Assembly: GCF_004362895.1 (NCBI RefSeq)
Contig: NZ_SNXI01000001.1
Location: 186,001 to 250,000, forward strand
From: Idiomarina aquatica
GTDB taxonomy: Bacteria; Pseudomonadota; Gammaproteobacteria; Enterobacterales; Alteromonadaceae
DNA length: 64,000 nt
Direction of reading: 5' to 3'
Shown: one piece after another, positions 8,817 to 17,853 of the stretch
Position numbering within the stretch: position 1 is the first letter of the stretch
How the letters are laid out: each line of letters starts with the position of its first letter
Program-made: the position numbers and the translations under genes
Notes under the pieces: model-generated
Told to the model about the DNA's origin: nothing
The model's database searches: none
The model's input: the letters and a program-made list of their open reading frames with translations, nothing else

Positions 8817-9657
8817 GTTTATAAAAACAGCACTGGTTGCAGGTTTATTGCTGGCCACCACCCATGCGATTGGTGAAACCACTACTGATGTACCGCTACA
8901 GTTAAAAGGTAAGCTGACTCAAGGGGCTTTATTGCTGGGTAAAACCGCACCAACGGCAAAGGTTGAGCTAAACGGCGATGCAGTGACAGTAACACCGGAA
9001 GGCCATTTTGTTATTGGTTTTGCCCGCAAAGCAGAGCTGGAACAACAGCTCACTGTGACATTAAAAGGTGCGACTCGCACCCAGACGTTGCAGCTTAGCG
9101 AACGCGAGTACAATATTGAACGTGTTGATGGGGTTCCTCAGCGTACGGTCACGCCGGATCCGGAACAAGTTAAACGCACCAAGCGCGAAGCGGCAAAAGT
9201 GTGGAAGGCCCGCCAGACAAAGTCGCAGCGCAATGATTTTCTAACCCCGCTGGTTAAGCCGGCAGAAGGGCGTATTAGTGGTTATTATGGCTCGCAGCGT
9301 ATTTTAAATGGTGAGCCACGCAACCCGCATTACGGCGAGGATATTGCGGCGCCAACGGGTACGCCGGTTAAAGCACCTTGGTCGGGTGTTGTTACCCTGG
9401 CCGAGCCGGATTTATTTTACTCTGGTGGTACTATCATTATTGATCACGGCTATCGGGTTAATACCACCTATTTACACTTGAACTCGGTCGATGTCAGCGT
9501 TGGCGACACCATAGAACAAGGCGATGTCATCGGCACTATCGGCGCTACCGGTCGAGCCACCGGTCCACATCTTGACTGGCGCGTAAACTGGGGCAACGAG
9601 CGGCTGGATCCCAGCCTGTTGCCCGCACTTTACCAGCAGCCGTTAGCGCTGGATTAA
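8809..9657 (+). CDS. M23-family (LytM) peptidase, exported
   Basis: 282 residues with signal peptide (MLKFIKTALVAGLLLATT, cut near IGE), an N-terminal beta domain, a basic linker, and a C-terminal M23 domain (about 160-270). Zinc-site motifs: NPHYGEDIAAP gives the HxxxD pair, TTYLHLNSV a conserved His, and the last motif reads GPHLDWR, so the usual HxH is HxD. I recall this HLDWR variant in a large subclass, so activity is possible, but it is worth a check. The likely substrate is peptidoglycan cross-links. Start chosen at 8809 (GGGAG upstream), overlapping the previous gene by 8 bases. Confidence 0.85.
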   Translation: MLKFIKTALVAGLLLATTHAIGETTTDVPLQLKGKLTQGALLLGKTAPTAKVELNGDAVTVTPEGHFVIGFARKAELEQQLTVTLKGATRTQTLQLSEREYNIERVDGVPQRTVTPDPEQVKRTKREAAKVWKARQTKSQRNDFLTPLVKPAEGRISGYYGSQRILNGEPRNPHYGEDIAAPTGTPVKAPWSGVVTLAEPDLFYSGGTIIIDHGYRVNTTYLHLNSVDVSVGDTIEQGDVIGTIGATGRATGPHLDWRVNWGNERLDPSLLPALYQQPLALD

Positions 9658-11426
9658 TTCCACTCAAGCCAGCCATTTAAGTGCTCGGGATGTTGAACGC
9701 TTAAGTGGTAACTGGTTTTCTTCGGCTCATCAAAAGTTAGCGTCAGCGTTAACAACTCATCTCGTCTGAATGCATGCACGGTAACACTATCGCCCGGCTT
9801 AAAGCGATTAAGCAGCGATGTAACGTTATTTTCACTGACTTGCAAATGGTCTATCGCAATAATTCTGTCGCCGGCCGCTAGTCCGGCACGGTACGCTGCT
9901 TCATCGTGATACACAGCTAGCAACTCCGCGCCTGTGGCTGCGCCTTTAAAACGGGCGCCCAGCTGCACAGAGGCCGCTTTATCAACCGTTTTACCATTGC
10001 TGCTGTTGTCGTCTGCCGGCACCTGGCGCCGCACGCTGACCCCAAAGTTTTGCAGTAGTGTATCCAGCGGTAATGACTCTTTATCGTATAACGCACTGTG
10101 CAGCATGTCAGTGACGTCAATACCGTCATACTGTTTTAAAAATTCAATGACCGTATCATCAGCCGTGCCCACGCTTGTTTTGCCAAACGCATGCCATAAA
10201 TCTTTCATGACATGCGCCAGGGTTAACTGATGATCACTTTGCAACCGTAAGGTAAGGTCAAGGCTTAGCGCGATCAATGCACCTTTGGCGTAATAACTGA
10301 CAATACTGTTAGGCGCGTTTTCGTTCTGCTGATAAAACTTGGTCCATGCCAGATAACTCGATTCAGTCACTGATTGCTGGTATTGCCCGACGCCTCGCTC
10401 AACTCTGGCAATTGTATCGCCCAGTACTTTTAAATAACGTTCGCTATCGATGACACCACTGGCATGAGTTATATAGTCGTCAAAATAGGATGTCATGCCT
10501 TCGTAGAACCAAAGTTGCTCGGTGTAAGACTCTTTATCCAGCTGATACGGTAAAAATACCTGTGGTTTTAATGTCTTAACATTCCAACTGTGGAAGTACT
10601 CGTGGCTACACAGGCTTAAAAAGGTTTGGTAATCATCATGCATGCCGTTCTGCGTTGCGCTGATTAAGCTCTTACGACTGCACAGCAGGGCGGTTGAATT
10701 ACGGTGTTCCAGGCCGCCAAAACCGTCGCCGACGACCATTGTTAAAAAGGAATATTGTTTGAACGGAGCCTCGCCGAACAATTGTATCTGGTGCTCGCAG
10801 ATACGTGCCAGATCAGAGGTAATTCTGGACATATCAGCGTAATGACGGCCACTCAGTACCAGCGCGTGCTTAATGCCATGGGCAATAAATTCTTCGATGG
10901 TTAAATCGCCCATTAAAAACGGATAATCGATAAGTTCGTCGTAATTTTCCGCTTCAAAACTACCAAACCCATGCGCAGTGCCCGAGGTTCGCGGCATACC
11001 GGTAGCAAGCTTCCATTGTGGCTGTTGATCTGGCGCACTAACGGTAAGTGATATTGGCTGATGCTCCTGTCCGGCGACTGCCAGACACAGACTGGTGTTA
11101 TTGAAAAAGCCTTGTTGCTGGTCAAGGTACGCAGAACGTACTGACAAATCCCAGGCGTAAACTTGATAATGAACGGTAACGGGCTCGTCATTTGTTTTTG
11201 TATCGAGTTGCCACTCGTGTTTACTAATTTGGTCGGCCTTGACGGGCGTTTTACCGCGTTCGGCATATAACCCGATGATATGTTTGCTAAAGTCGCGTAT
11301 AAGGTAACTTCCGGGTATCCAGTTAGGTAACCATAAGCGTTGTTGCTGGTCGGGGGCTTTGATCGTGAGTGATACTTCAAATAAGTGACCGTTTAAATCT
11401 AACGGGCGTACATGGTAATGGATCAA
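9654..11426 (-). CDS. M61-family glycyl aminopeptidase with PDZ domain
   Basis: 590 residues. The N-terminal beta domain opens IHYHVRPLDLNGHLFEVSLT. The zinc motif SHEYFHSWNVKTL (HExxH) lies near residue 280, with the downstream Glu in LWFYEGMTSYFDDY. A C-terminal PDZ domain holds AAYRAGLAAGDRIIAIDHL. Family members cleave N-terminal Gly or Ala from peptides. No signal peptide is evident. The gene converges on the M23 gene, the two stop codons overlapping, so no separate terminator fits between them. The neighbourhood fits an organism that lives on peptides. Confidence 0.93.
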   Translation of the reverse strand: MIHYHVRPLDLNGHLFEVSLTIKAPDQQQRLWLPNWIPGSYLIRDFSKHIIGLYAERGKTPVKADQISKHEWQLDTKTNDEPVTVHYQVYAWDLSVRSAYLDQQQGFFNNTSLCLAVAGQEHQPISLTVSAPDQQPQWKLATGMPRTSGTAHGFGSFEAENYDELIDYPFLMGDLTIEEFIAHGIKHALVLSGRHYADMSRITSDLARICEHQIQLFGEAPFKQYSFLTMVVGDGFGGLEHRNSTALLCSRKSLISATQNGMHDDYQTFLSLCSHEYFHSWNVKTLKPQVFLPYQLDKESYTEQLWFYEGMTSYFDDYITHASGVIDSERYLKVLGDTIARVERGVGQYQQSVTESSYLAWTKFYQQNENAPNSIVSYYAKGALIALSLDLTLRLQSDHQLTLAHVMKDLWHAFGKTSVGTADDTVIEFLKQYDGIDVTDMLHSALYDKESLPLDTLLQNFGVSVRRQVPADDNSSNGKTVDKAASVQLGARFKGAATGAELLAVYHDEAAYRAGLAAGDRIIAIDHLQVSENNVTSLLNRFKPGDSVTVHAFRRDELLTLTLTFDEPKKTSYHLSVQHPEHLNGWLEWN

Positions 11427-11441
11427 AGTTTACTCCTTTTC

Positions 11442-11472
11442 TTGACACATGCTGACATCTGGCGATCATAAT
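11442..11472 (+). promoter_or_regulatory. Candidate sigma-70 promoter for the PilZ gene
   Basis: A perfect -35 hexamer TTGACA at 11442-11447 is followed, after 19 bases, by CATAAT at 11467-11472. The spacing is longer than the ideal 17, so the call is tentative. The start codon of the PilZ gene is 32 bases downstream, behind an AGAGGA ribosome site. Confidence 0.4.
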
Positions 11473-11504
11473 AGCATACGTAGAAAGCCCGATAAGAGGA
11501 CTTC

Positions 11505-12203
11505 ATGACGGGAAAAATACAGCAATTAACCGTGGGACAGCGGGTCGAAATTCAGATTTCAGGCTTGAATGTTCCGGCCCGGTTTCAAACCGATTTTGTC
11601 GGCGTTATCAAGGGTCGCTGGTTTATTGTCGCGATGCCTGATGCCAAGCGCTATGGCGAGTTGAGGGAACATTTGCATGAAGGCGTGCCGCTCATTGTAA
11701 GGTTTGTATTGGAAAATGATAACGGCGAAATCTGCGCCTTCAGAACCGATATAGACTTTGTCGTAAACCACCCGACTAAAATGCTGTTTTTGGATTGGCC
11801 GGGGCAGGTCGAGAGTCGTGTCATCAGGCAAGGGCGTCGGTTCGATGCATTTTTGCCAGCCGAAATTAACCGTTTGACTGAGGATAATGGTAGCGACCTT
11901 ACCGATAACGGTGTCATTTTGGATGTTTCTGAAACGGGTTGCCGGTTAAAACATAAATACAGTACTGATGAAGAAGGCGAGCCGCAAAAACCTGATTGGG
12001 AAAGCGGCCAGCGTGTGCAACTCACTGTCCAGCAAAAAGGCAATGGCGAAGTAAAACTCGGCTGTATAGTGCGGCAAATAAAGTGCAAAGAAGGCGAGTG
12101 CGAGCTGGGCATGCAGTTTAACGGCAACCAGAAAGACGCAATTAACGCGCTGTTTTCCGGAAGTTTAGTGGATATTAATGCACTGGCCCGCTCGGGCGAA
12201 TAG
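11505..12203 (+). CDS. PilZ-domain (YcgR-like) cyclic-di-GMP effector
   Basis: 232 residues in two parts: an N-terminal YcgR-type beta domain (about 1-110, TVGQRVEIQISGLN onward) and a C-terminal PilZ domain. The c-di-GMP-binding motifs are both visible: the RQGRR arginine cluster near residue 108 and DVSETGC (D/NxSxxG) near 142. Such proteins usually slow flagella or alter surface behaviour when c-di-GMP rises. It is followed 23 bases later by the LytS/LytTR pair on the same strand, so all three may be expressed together, though a functional link is only inferred. Confidence 0.87.
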   Translation: MTGKIQQLTVGQRVEIQISGLNVPARFQTDFVGVIKGRWFIVAMPDAKRYGELREHLHEGVPLIVRFVLENDNGEICAFRTDIDFVVNHPTKMLFLDWPGQVESRVIRQGRRFDAFLPAEINRLTEDNGSDLTDNGVILDVSETGCRLKHKYSTDEEGEPQKPDWESGQRVQLTVQQKGNGEVKLGCIVRQIKCKEGECELGMQFNGNQKDAINALFSGSLVDINALARSGE

Positions 12204-12226
12204 CGGGTTAGTAAATCAGAGGTATT

Positions 12227-13318
12227 ATGGCAGTTATCGATCGGTTTTTGGCTGGCTCGTTGTTTGAACACCGCAACCGGTCGTTTTGGGTGCTGCAAAT
12301 TGGCGGCTGGGCAGGTTATGCGCTAGTCAATTATATCGGCTCGTTAATGCACGAGATGCGCGATATCTATACCATCGTCTTGTTATTGGGCGCTTACGCC
12401 GGTTTTTTACTGACCATTCCACTGCGCTATCTTTATCAACGTATCTGGGAACTGCATCCTATCTGGCTGATGTTGGTGGTTATCAGCACGTCCTATGTCT
12501 GTGCCTCCGTGTGGGCAGTTATTGACAATGCGACTTACTGGGAAATCTATAAATTTGGCTTTCGGCCTGACAGCAGTTTTTTCTACTTTAAAAATAATCT
12601 GGCTAAGTTTTATATTATTTTAAGCTGGAGCGGTCTGTATTTTGGTATTAAGTATTACCAAATGCTGCAGAGTGAGCGCCAAAAGGCGTTATTGGCATCA
12701 TCGCGTGCGCATCAGGCGCAACTTAAAATGTTGCGTTATCAGCTTAACCCGCATTTTTTATTCAATAGCTTAAATGCCATTTCGACATTGATCATGGTTA
12801 AAGAAAACGATGTCGCGAATAAGATGGTCAACCGCTTAAGCCACTTTTTGCGCTTTTCATTGGATAACGACCCCATCAAGAAAATCACGCTACAAAAAGA
12901 AGTGGATGCGTTGATGTTGTACCTGGATATCGAGAAGGTCCGGTTTGACGAGCGGCTTGATATACAGGTTGAGTTATCTGATGAGGCAAAGGTCGCGCTG
13001 GTACCAAGTTTATTGTTACAGCCGTTGATTGAAAATGCGATAAAGTATGCCATTGCCAAAGTCGAAACCGTGGGCGTATTGCAATTGCAAGCCTGGCAAC
13101 ACCAAAACGAACTCCTTATTCGGCTATGTGATAATGGCCCGGAAGCGCCGGAGCATCCCGAATTATTATTAAAAAATTCAGGTGTCGGTCTGCAGAATAC
13201 ACGCGACCGTCTACATGCACTTTATGGTAAACGGTTTAACCTGACCATGAAGCGCAATCAGCCGCAGGGCCTTTGTGTCGAAATTAAACTGCCTTACGAA
13301 ACCTTGGAGAATCCATGA
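12227..13318 (+). CDS. LytS/YehU-type sensor histidine kinase
   Basis: 363 residues. The N-terminus has four hydrophobic helices (about residues 20-150) and no large sensor domain, followed by a short coiled coil and the His_kinase region with LNPHFLFNSLNAI, the phosphorylated His being near residue 175. The ATPase half has LIENAIKYAI (N box) and GVGLQNTRDRL (G box). Its stop overlaps the start of the LytTR regulator by four bases (ATGA), so the two form a translationally coupled two-component pair. The signal sensed is unknown. Confidence 0.92.
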   Translation: MAVIDRFLAGSLFEHRNRSFWVLQIGGWAGYALVNYIGSLMHEMRDIYTIVLLLGAYAGFLLTIPLRYLYQRIWELHPIWLMLVVISTSYVCASVWAVIDNATYWEIYKFGFRPDSSFFYFKNNLAKFYIILSWSGLYFGIKYYQMLQSERQKALLASSRAHQAQLKMLRYQLNPHFLFNSLNAISTLIMVKENDVANKMVNRLSHFLRFSLDNDPIKKITLQKEVDALMLYLDIEKVRFDERLDIQVELSDEAKVALVPSLLLQPLIENAIKYAIAKVETVGVLQLQAWQHQNELLIRLCDNGPEAPEHPELLLKNSGVGLQNTRDRLHALYGKRFNLTMKRNQPQGLCVEIKLPYETLENP

Positions 13319-14142
13319 AGCCGCCACTAAAAGCGTTTATTGTTGACGATGAATCGTTGGCACGTAAAGGGCTTGCTTTGCGCTTAGAGCCGTTTGAGCA
13401 AGTGCAGCTAATTGGTGAGTCGGGTAATAGTCGCGACGCACTTGAACAAATTGTTGAGCTATCGCCGGATGTCGTTTTTGTTGATATTCAAATGCCCGGT
13501 CTCAATGGCTTTGAATTGTTACGTGAATTACAACAAAGAGTCGATAATCTGCCCGCGGTGGTTTTTGTTACTGCCTTTGACCACTACGCTATTCGCGCAT
13601 TTGAGGTTCGTGCACTGGACTATTTGCTGAAGCCCGTAGATGAGGAACGGTTGGCGGAGACGCTGGAACGGGTGCAACAAGAGCTAGCGCCTAACAGCTA
13701 CCAAAAAACACAGCAAAAGCTGGTTAATTTAGTTTCTGAGGTGACCGGGCAACAGGGCGACGCGATTCTTGAGCAACTTGCCCGTGGGGCGGATATTTCG
13801 GAGTTGAATCGATATCCGGAGCATATCGCTATTAAAGATAGCGGCGAAATTACCCGGGTACCGGTTAATAGTATCGAGTGGGTTGATGCAGCCGGCGACT
13901 ATATGTGCATTCATGCTGCCGGAGAGACCTTTATTCTGCGTCGCACCATGAAAGAATTAGAGCAGGAGCTCAATCCAAATCGTTTTCAGCGAGTGCATCG
14001 CTCGGCCATCGTCAATATTGATCAGGTCGAAAAACTCTGTACCCGTCACAATGGTGAATATCACCTGGTATTAAAAAATGGTCAAAATCTAAAAGTCAGC
14101 CGTAGTTATAAGGACCGTATAAAACAACTGATATTGAGCTAG
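13315..14142 (+). CDS. LytTR-family response regulator
   Basis: 275 residues: a receiver domain (1-120) with acidic pocket D11-D12, phosphorylation site D57 (VFVDIQMPG) and conserved Lys in DYLLKPVDEE, then a LytTR DNA-binding domain (about 170-275) with RVHRSAIVNIDQVEKL and a terminal LKVSRSYKDRIKQ. LytTR domains bind DNA by beta strands and often control surface or envelope genes. It follows the kinase with an ATGA overlap and precedes a lipoprotein gene directly. Confidence 0.94.
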   Translation: MKPPLKAFIVDDESLARKGLALRLEPFEQVQLIGESGNSRDALEQIVELSPDVVFVDIQMPGLNGFELLRELQQRVDNLPAVVFVTAFDHYAIRAFEVRALDYLLKPVDEERLAETLERVQQELAPNSYQKTQQKLVNLVSEVTGQQGDAILEQLARGADISELNRYPEHIAIKDSGEITRVPVNSIEWVDAAGDYMCIHAAGETFILRRTMKELEQELNPNRFQRVHRSAIVNIDQVEKLCTRHNGEYHLVLKNGQNLKVSRSYKDRIKQLILS

Positions 14143-14988
14143 ATGAAACGACTGCTGATTACCTGCATTACCATAACACTGCTGCTAACCGGCTGTACTG
14201 CCCAGCTGGGCTATCGGTTTGCTGATACCTTTGTTGAGTGGCAACTGGACGATTATGTTGAGTTAAACGATGACCAGCAACAGCAGGTTAGCACCATTAT
14301 TGACGAGCTTCACGTCTGGCATGCGCAAAATGAACTGCCTAAATACCGCGAGGAACTGGCTCAATTACGCACCAAAATAGCCGAAAACACCTTAGTTTAT
14401 GACGATATTGATCGGGTTGAAAATAAATTATGGGGCTTTTGGGCGACGGTTCAACAGCGAGTGGCTGAGCATGCCGACTTGCTGCAGCAGCTGTCGGTGA
14501 GCCAGCGTGAGGCGTTAATCGACGCTATGCAAAGCAAGCTGGAAGAACAGCGCGAGGAAGAGCAGGAAGAAGCACAGAGTGAATTGTTAGAACAGATTGA
14601 TCGCGTCAGCCGTCGCGAGGAGCGCATTAAAGATTGGACCGGCAGTATTACCGAACAGCAGCAAACGATTGTTCGGCAATGGGTGCGTGAACGTCCCACG
14701 GGCGGTTACTGGCTGAATTATCGAGCGCGGTGGAATGATGAGTTTGCTGATGCGCTATTGTCTGAACCCATGGATATGGACGCGATTAATGCATTGATAG
14801 TAGAGCCACGACAACTGCGTTCGCAAGCACACAAAGACTACACTGAAGTGCGCACGGCGGTGCGGCACAAGTATTTGTGGAAACTGCATCAATCATTAAC
14901 GGATCAACAGCGGCAACGGTTACTTGAAAAGGCCGACGAGTACTTAGCGTTGCTCGACGACCTGATTGCGGATTTTGCTGATAAGTAA
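14143..14988 (+). CDS. DUF6279-family lipoprotein
   Basis: 281 residues with a lipoprotein signal (MKRLLITCITITLLLTGC, Cys near residue 18). The mature protein is helical and rich in Gln, Glu and Arg, with LGYRFADTFVEWQLDDYVELNDDQ near the start and a long charged helix around 130-155 (EEQREEEQEEAQSELLEQ), a probable coiled coil. The function of the family is not known. The start codon directly follows the stop of the LytTR gene, so it is probably the third gene of that operon, and an envelope role under LytTR control is a reasonable guess. Confidence 0.82.
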   Translation: MKRLLITCITITLLLTGCTAQLGYRFADTFVEWQLDDYVELNDDQQQQVSTIIDELHVWHAQNELPKYREELAQLRTKIAENTLVYDDIDRVENKLWGFWATVQQRVAEHADLLQQLSVSQREALIDAMQSKLEEQREEEQEEAQSELLEQIDRVSRREERIKDWTGSITEQQQTIVRQWVRERPTGGYWLNYRARWNDEFADALLSEPMDMDAINALIVEPRQLRSQAHKDYTEVRTAVRHKYLWKLHQSLTDQQRQRLLEKADEYLALLDDLIADFADK

Positions 14989-15004
14989 GTTAACAGGGAG
15001 TGCG

Positions 15005-16435
15005 TTAGCGAACTTCGATGATCTTGCAGGTGTTGCTGGAACCAACGGTTTCCATTACGTCGCCGTGTGTCAGGATGACTAAATCACCTTTATTGACATG
15101 GCCCAGCGATTTGATCAGCTCAACGGCATCCAAAATAGGTTGTTTGCTGCTGGTCGAATCGAAGTTGACCGGGTAAACGCCGCGATACAGCGCACATTTA
15201 TTGCGGCTATCCGGGTGACGGGATAGCGAAAACACCGGTAAGTGCGAGGTAATACGTGACATCAATTTAGCCGTAAAGCCTGACTCAGTCAGTGCGATAA
15301 TGGCCTTAACGCCGGTTAAGTGGGTTGCAGCATACATAGCTGACATTGCTGCAGCTTCTGAAATACTGCTAAAACTCTCTTCTAAATCATCGTGGCGTAA
15401 CTGTGCACTCGGATGCTCTTCGGCGCCCAGACAGATTTCCGCCATGGCTTTGACCGTTTCTACCGGGAATTTACCGGCAGCCGTTTCGGCAGACAACATG
15501 ACAGCGTCAGTGCCGTCGAGTACGGCATTTGCAACGTCCATAACTTCTGCCCGAGTCGGCATCGGATTTTCGATCATCGACTCCATCATCTGCGTCGCGG
15601 TGATGACTACTTTATTTAACTGGCGAGCGCGCGAAATGATTTGTTTTTGCTTACCAACCAATTGCGCATCACCAATTTCGACACCTAAGTCGCCGCGGGC
15701 GACCATTACAGCATCAGATGCCCGAATGACGTCGTCCAGCGCATGTTCACTGGCAACAGCCTCGGCTCGTTCGATTTTGGCACAGATAACGCCCTTACCG
15801 CCGGCCTGGCGTAGTAATTGACGAGCCTCGTTAAGGTCTTCGCCACAACGCGGGAACGATACCGCGAGATAATCAACACCGATCTCGGCTGCGGTTTTAA
15901 TATCGCTATAATCTTTTTCTGTCAACGCTTTTGCCGACAGGCCGCCACCCAGACGGTTGATGCCTTTGTTATTAGATAAAGTACCGGCTACGGTAACTTT
16001 GGTGTGCACAGCACTGCCGTCGATATAATCCACTTTAAGGCGGATGCGACCATCGTCCAGCAATAAAATATCGCCGCTGCTAACATCCTGCGGTAGTTCT
16101 TTGTAATCAAGACCAACGATGTTGTTGTCGCCGCCCTTGGGATCAAATTCTGCATCCAGGGTAAACTCCTGTCCCAGTTTTAATTCGACTTTGTCGTTTT
16201 TAAACCGTGCGATGCGAATTTTTGGACCCTGCAAGTCGCCGAGTATCGCAACGTGAGCATTTAACTTCTTGGCAATTTTGCGCACATTAGCGGCGCGTTG
16301 CTTTTGCTCATCTGCGCTACCATGAGAAAAATTCAGTCGTACAACATTGGCACCAGCCAAAATGAGTTGTTCCAGAACGTCGGATTGATCGGTCGCGGGA
16401 CCTAGTGTCGTAACAATTTTTGTGCGGCGTAGCAT
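15005..16435 (-). CDS. pykA: Pyruvate kinase
   Basis: 476 residues. It starts [17 protein letters not shown], closest to the E. coli PykA type. Substrate and metal residues are seen in [20 protein letters not shown] (catalytic Lys and Glu) and [13 protein letters not shown], and the [20 protein letters not shown] motif is intact. It makes pyruvate and ATP from phosphoenolpyruvate, the last step of glycolysis. I use the ATG at 16435, which has GGAG five bases upstream; an in-frame Met six codons earlier lacks a good site. It ends convergently near the DUF6279 gene. Confidence 0.97.
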   Translation of the reverse strand: MLRRTKIVTTLGPATDQSDVLEQLILAGANVVRLNFSHGSADEQKQRAANVRKIAKKLNAHVAILGDLQGPKIRIARFKNDKVELKLGQEFTLDAEFDPKGGDNNIVGLDYKELPQDVSSGDILLLDDGRIRLKVDYIDGSAVHTKVTVAGTLSNNKGINRLGGGLSAKALTEKDYSDIKTAAEIGVDYLAVSFPRCGEDLNEARQLLRQAGGKGVICAKIERAEAVASEHALDDVIRASDAVMVARGDLGVEIGDAQLVGKQKQIISRARQLNKVVITATQMMESMIENPMPTRAEVMDVANAVLDGTDAVMLSAETAAGKFPVETVKAMAEICLGAEEHPSAQLRHDDLEESFSSISEAAAMSAMYAATHLTGVKAIIALTESGFTAKLMSRITSHLPVFSLSRHPDSRNKCALYRGVYPVNFDSTSSKQPILDAVELIKSLGHVNKGDLVILTHGDVMETVGSSNTCKIIEVR

Positions 16436-16530
16436 GCGAACTCCAGCAAGCAATTAGGTGAAAGTGTTTTATTGTTGTATAAAAAGTCTAGCATAGCGGT
16501 GATGTCAGAAGTAAGTCTAAAGGAGTGTTT

Positions 16531-16947
16531 ATGTCGAAAAGTGATAACAAAGATCCCGAATGGCAACAGTTGAGTGATGAACAGTGGCGTGAACGTTTGT
16601 CCGATGAAGCTTATTACATACTGCGACAGCAGGGTACTGAGCGGCCCGGTAGCGGCAAATACTTAAGTCTGGATAAACAAGGCAATTATTTATGCGCCGG
16701 CTGCGGACAGCCAATTTTTAAGGCCGATCACCAATTTGATGCACATTGCGGCTGGCCCAGCTTTGATCAAGCGATAGAGGGTGCGGTTGAGCATCGCCGC
16801 GACATGAGCCACGGTATGGTGCGAACAGAAATTGTTTGCAGTCGGTGCGGCGGCCATCTGGGCCATGTGTTTGATGACGGACCAACCGACACCGGACAGC
16901 GTTACTGTATTAATTCAGTCGCTATGACGCATCAGGACGACGTTTAA
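16531..16947 (+). CDS. msrB: Peptide methionine-(R)-S-oxide reductase MsrB
   Basis: 138 residues. Two zinc-binding CxxC motifs are present (LCAGCGQ and CSRCGGH), with GCGWPSF and the catalytic Cys in RYCINSVAM at the end. MsrB reduces the R-form of methionine sulfoxide in proteins using thioredoxin. The ATG at 16531 follows AGGAG at good spacing; an earlier in-frame Met two codons upstream overlaps that site. The 3' end overlaps the convergent DUF2989 gene by 26 bases. A free-Met sulfoxide reductase (msrC) also lies in this window at 23033. Confidence 0.96.
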   Translation: MSKSDNKDPEWQQLSDEQWRERLSDEAYYILRQQGTERPGSGKYLSLDKQGNYLCAGCGQPIFKADHQFDAHCGWPSFDQAIEGAVEHRRDMSHGMVRTEIVCSRCGGHLGHVFDDGPTDTGQRYCINSVAMTHQDDV

Positions 16948-17752
16948 ACTCGCCGTCCTCGATCTCATCTACGATGTTTTCGGCCAAATCCTGCCAGTCG
17001 TCGTACTGATCATCGGAGGCGTTAACGATGGTTCGCATCTGCTGTTCGTTCATTGTTTCAGAACCGAATGCGATGGCTACTCGAGCCCAGATGTAAGCAT
17101 TTTTAACGTCTTCCCGCGATAAATAGTAGGTTACCAGTGACTCGGGTATTTCAACGTTAAAGCGTTGCTCGGGCGTGTATAGACGCAAGGCGTTGTATAG
17201 ATGCGACAGTACTTTGTCTTGATCTTGCTTGGCATAGTACGTCGCCAGCGCAAATTGCAACTCGTGAGATTGCATTGCTTTGGTGTTTTCCAGCGCTAAC
17301 AGTTGCTCTAAAGCGTCGGTATCGCTGCGGTTAGCCCAGTGCCAATACAGTAACAAAGGTGCATCGCTGGTTGCCGTTTTATCCGCCAAAGCCTTAATTG
17401 CGTCCAGGCTATTTAAATAAGCCTCGATACGATGAGACTGTTTTGACTTGAGTTTACGGTGCTCGATGCCCGACGCCAACTCAATGCATTGCGAGTATTT
17501 TTGCAAATCTTTGAGTAAATAATACTGATTTTCCGGAATCTCTTGCAGCTTGTTGGCATAGCGGGAGATGATCAGCTGACGCCGTTCCGCACGACACCAG
17601 TTGTCCTCGTTAAGATCAGCGCACAAGCCTGGGTCCTGGTCACACATCTCGCGGACAGTGGGCATCCGTTCTCCGCAGGCAGTTAGTCCCAGCAGCGCGG
17701 TTAAGCTTAACAGCGCTAATTTGTTCATCCATCTTTGCATGTTGCTACTCAT
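16922..17752 (-). CDS. DUF2989-family lipoprotein
   Basis: 276 residues with a lipoprotein signal (LALLSLTALLGLTAC). The mature part has the family's Cys-rich start: MCDQDPGLCADLNEDNWC, followed by ERRQLIISRYAN and helical repeats that look TPR-like. Function is unknown. Three start codons are close together (17752, 17740, 17728); all leave the signal intact. It converges with msrB and is divergent from the GAPDH gene, 101 bases away. Confidence 0.82.
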   Translation of the reverse strand: MSSNMQRWMNKLALLSLTALLGLTACGERMPTVREMCDQDPGLCADLNEDNWCRAERRQLIISRYANKLQEIPENQYYLLKDLQKYSQCIELASGIEHRKLKSKQSHRIEAYLNSLDAIKALADKTATSDAPLLLYWHWANRSDTDALEQLLALENTKAMQSHELQFALATYYAKQDQDKVLSHLYNALRLYTPEQRFNVEIPESLVTYYLSREDVKNAYIWARVAIAFGSETMNEQQMRTIVNASDDQYDDWQDLAENIVDEIEDGEFKRRPDAS

Positions 17753-17853
17753 CTAATCGAACTTTTACTTCGTTTGGATTGGCTATAGAGCCAGCTTTTC
17801 AGTACAATAGCGCCGAATTTTCCTAAGCTTACCACAGAACGAGGACAGAGCTA

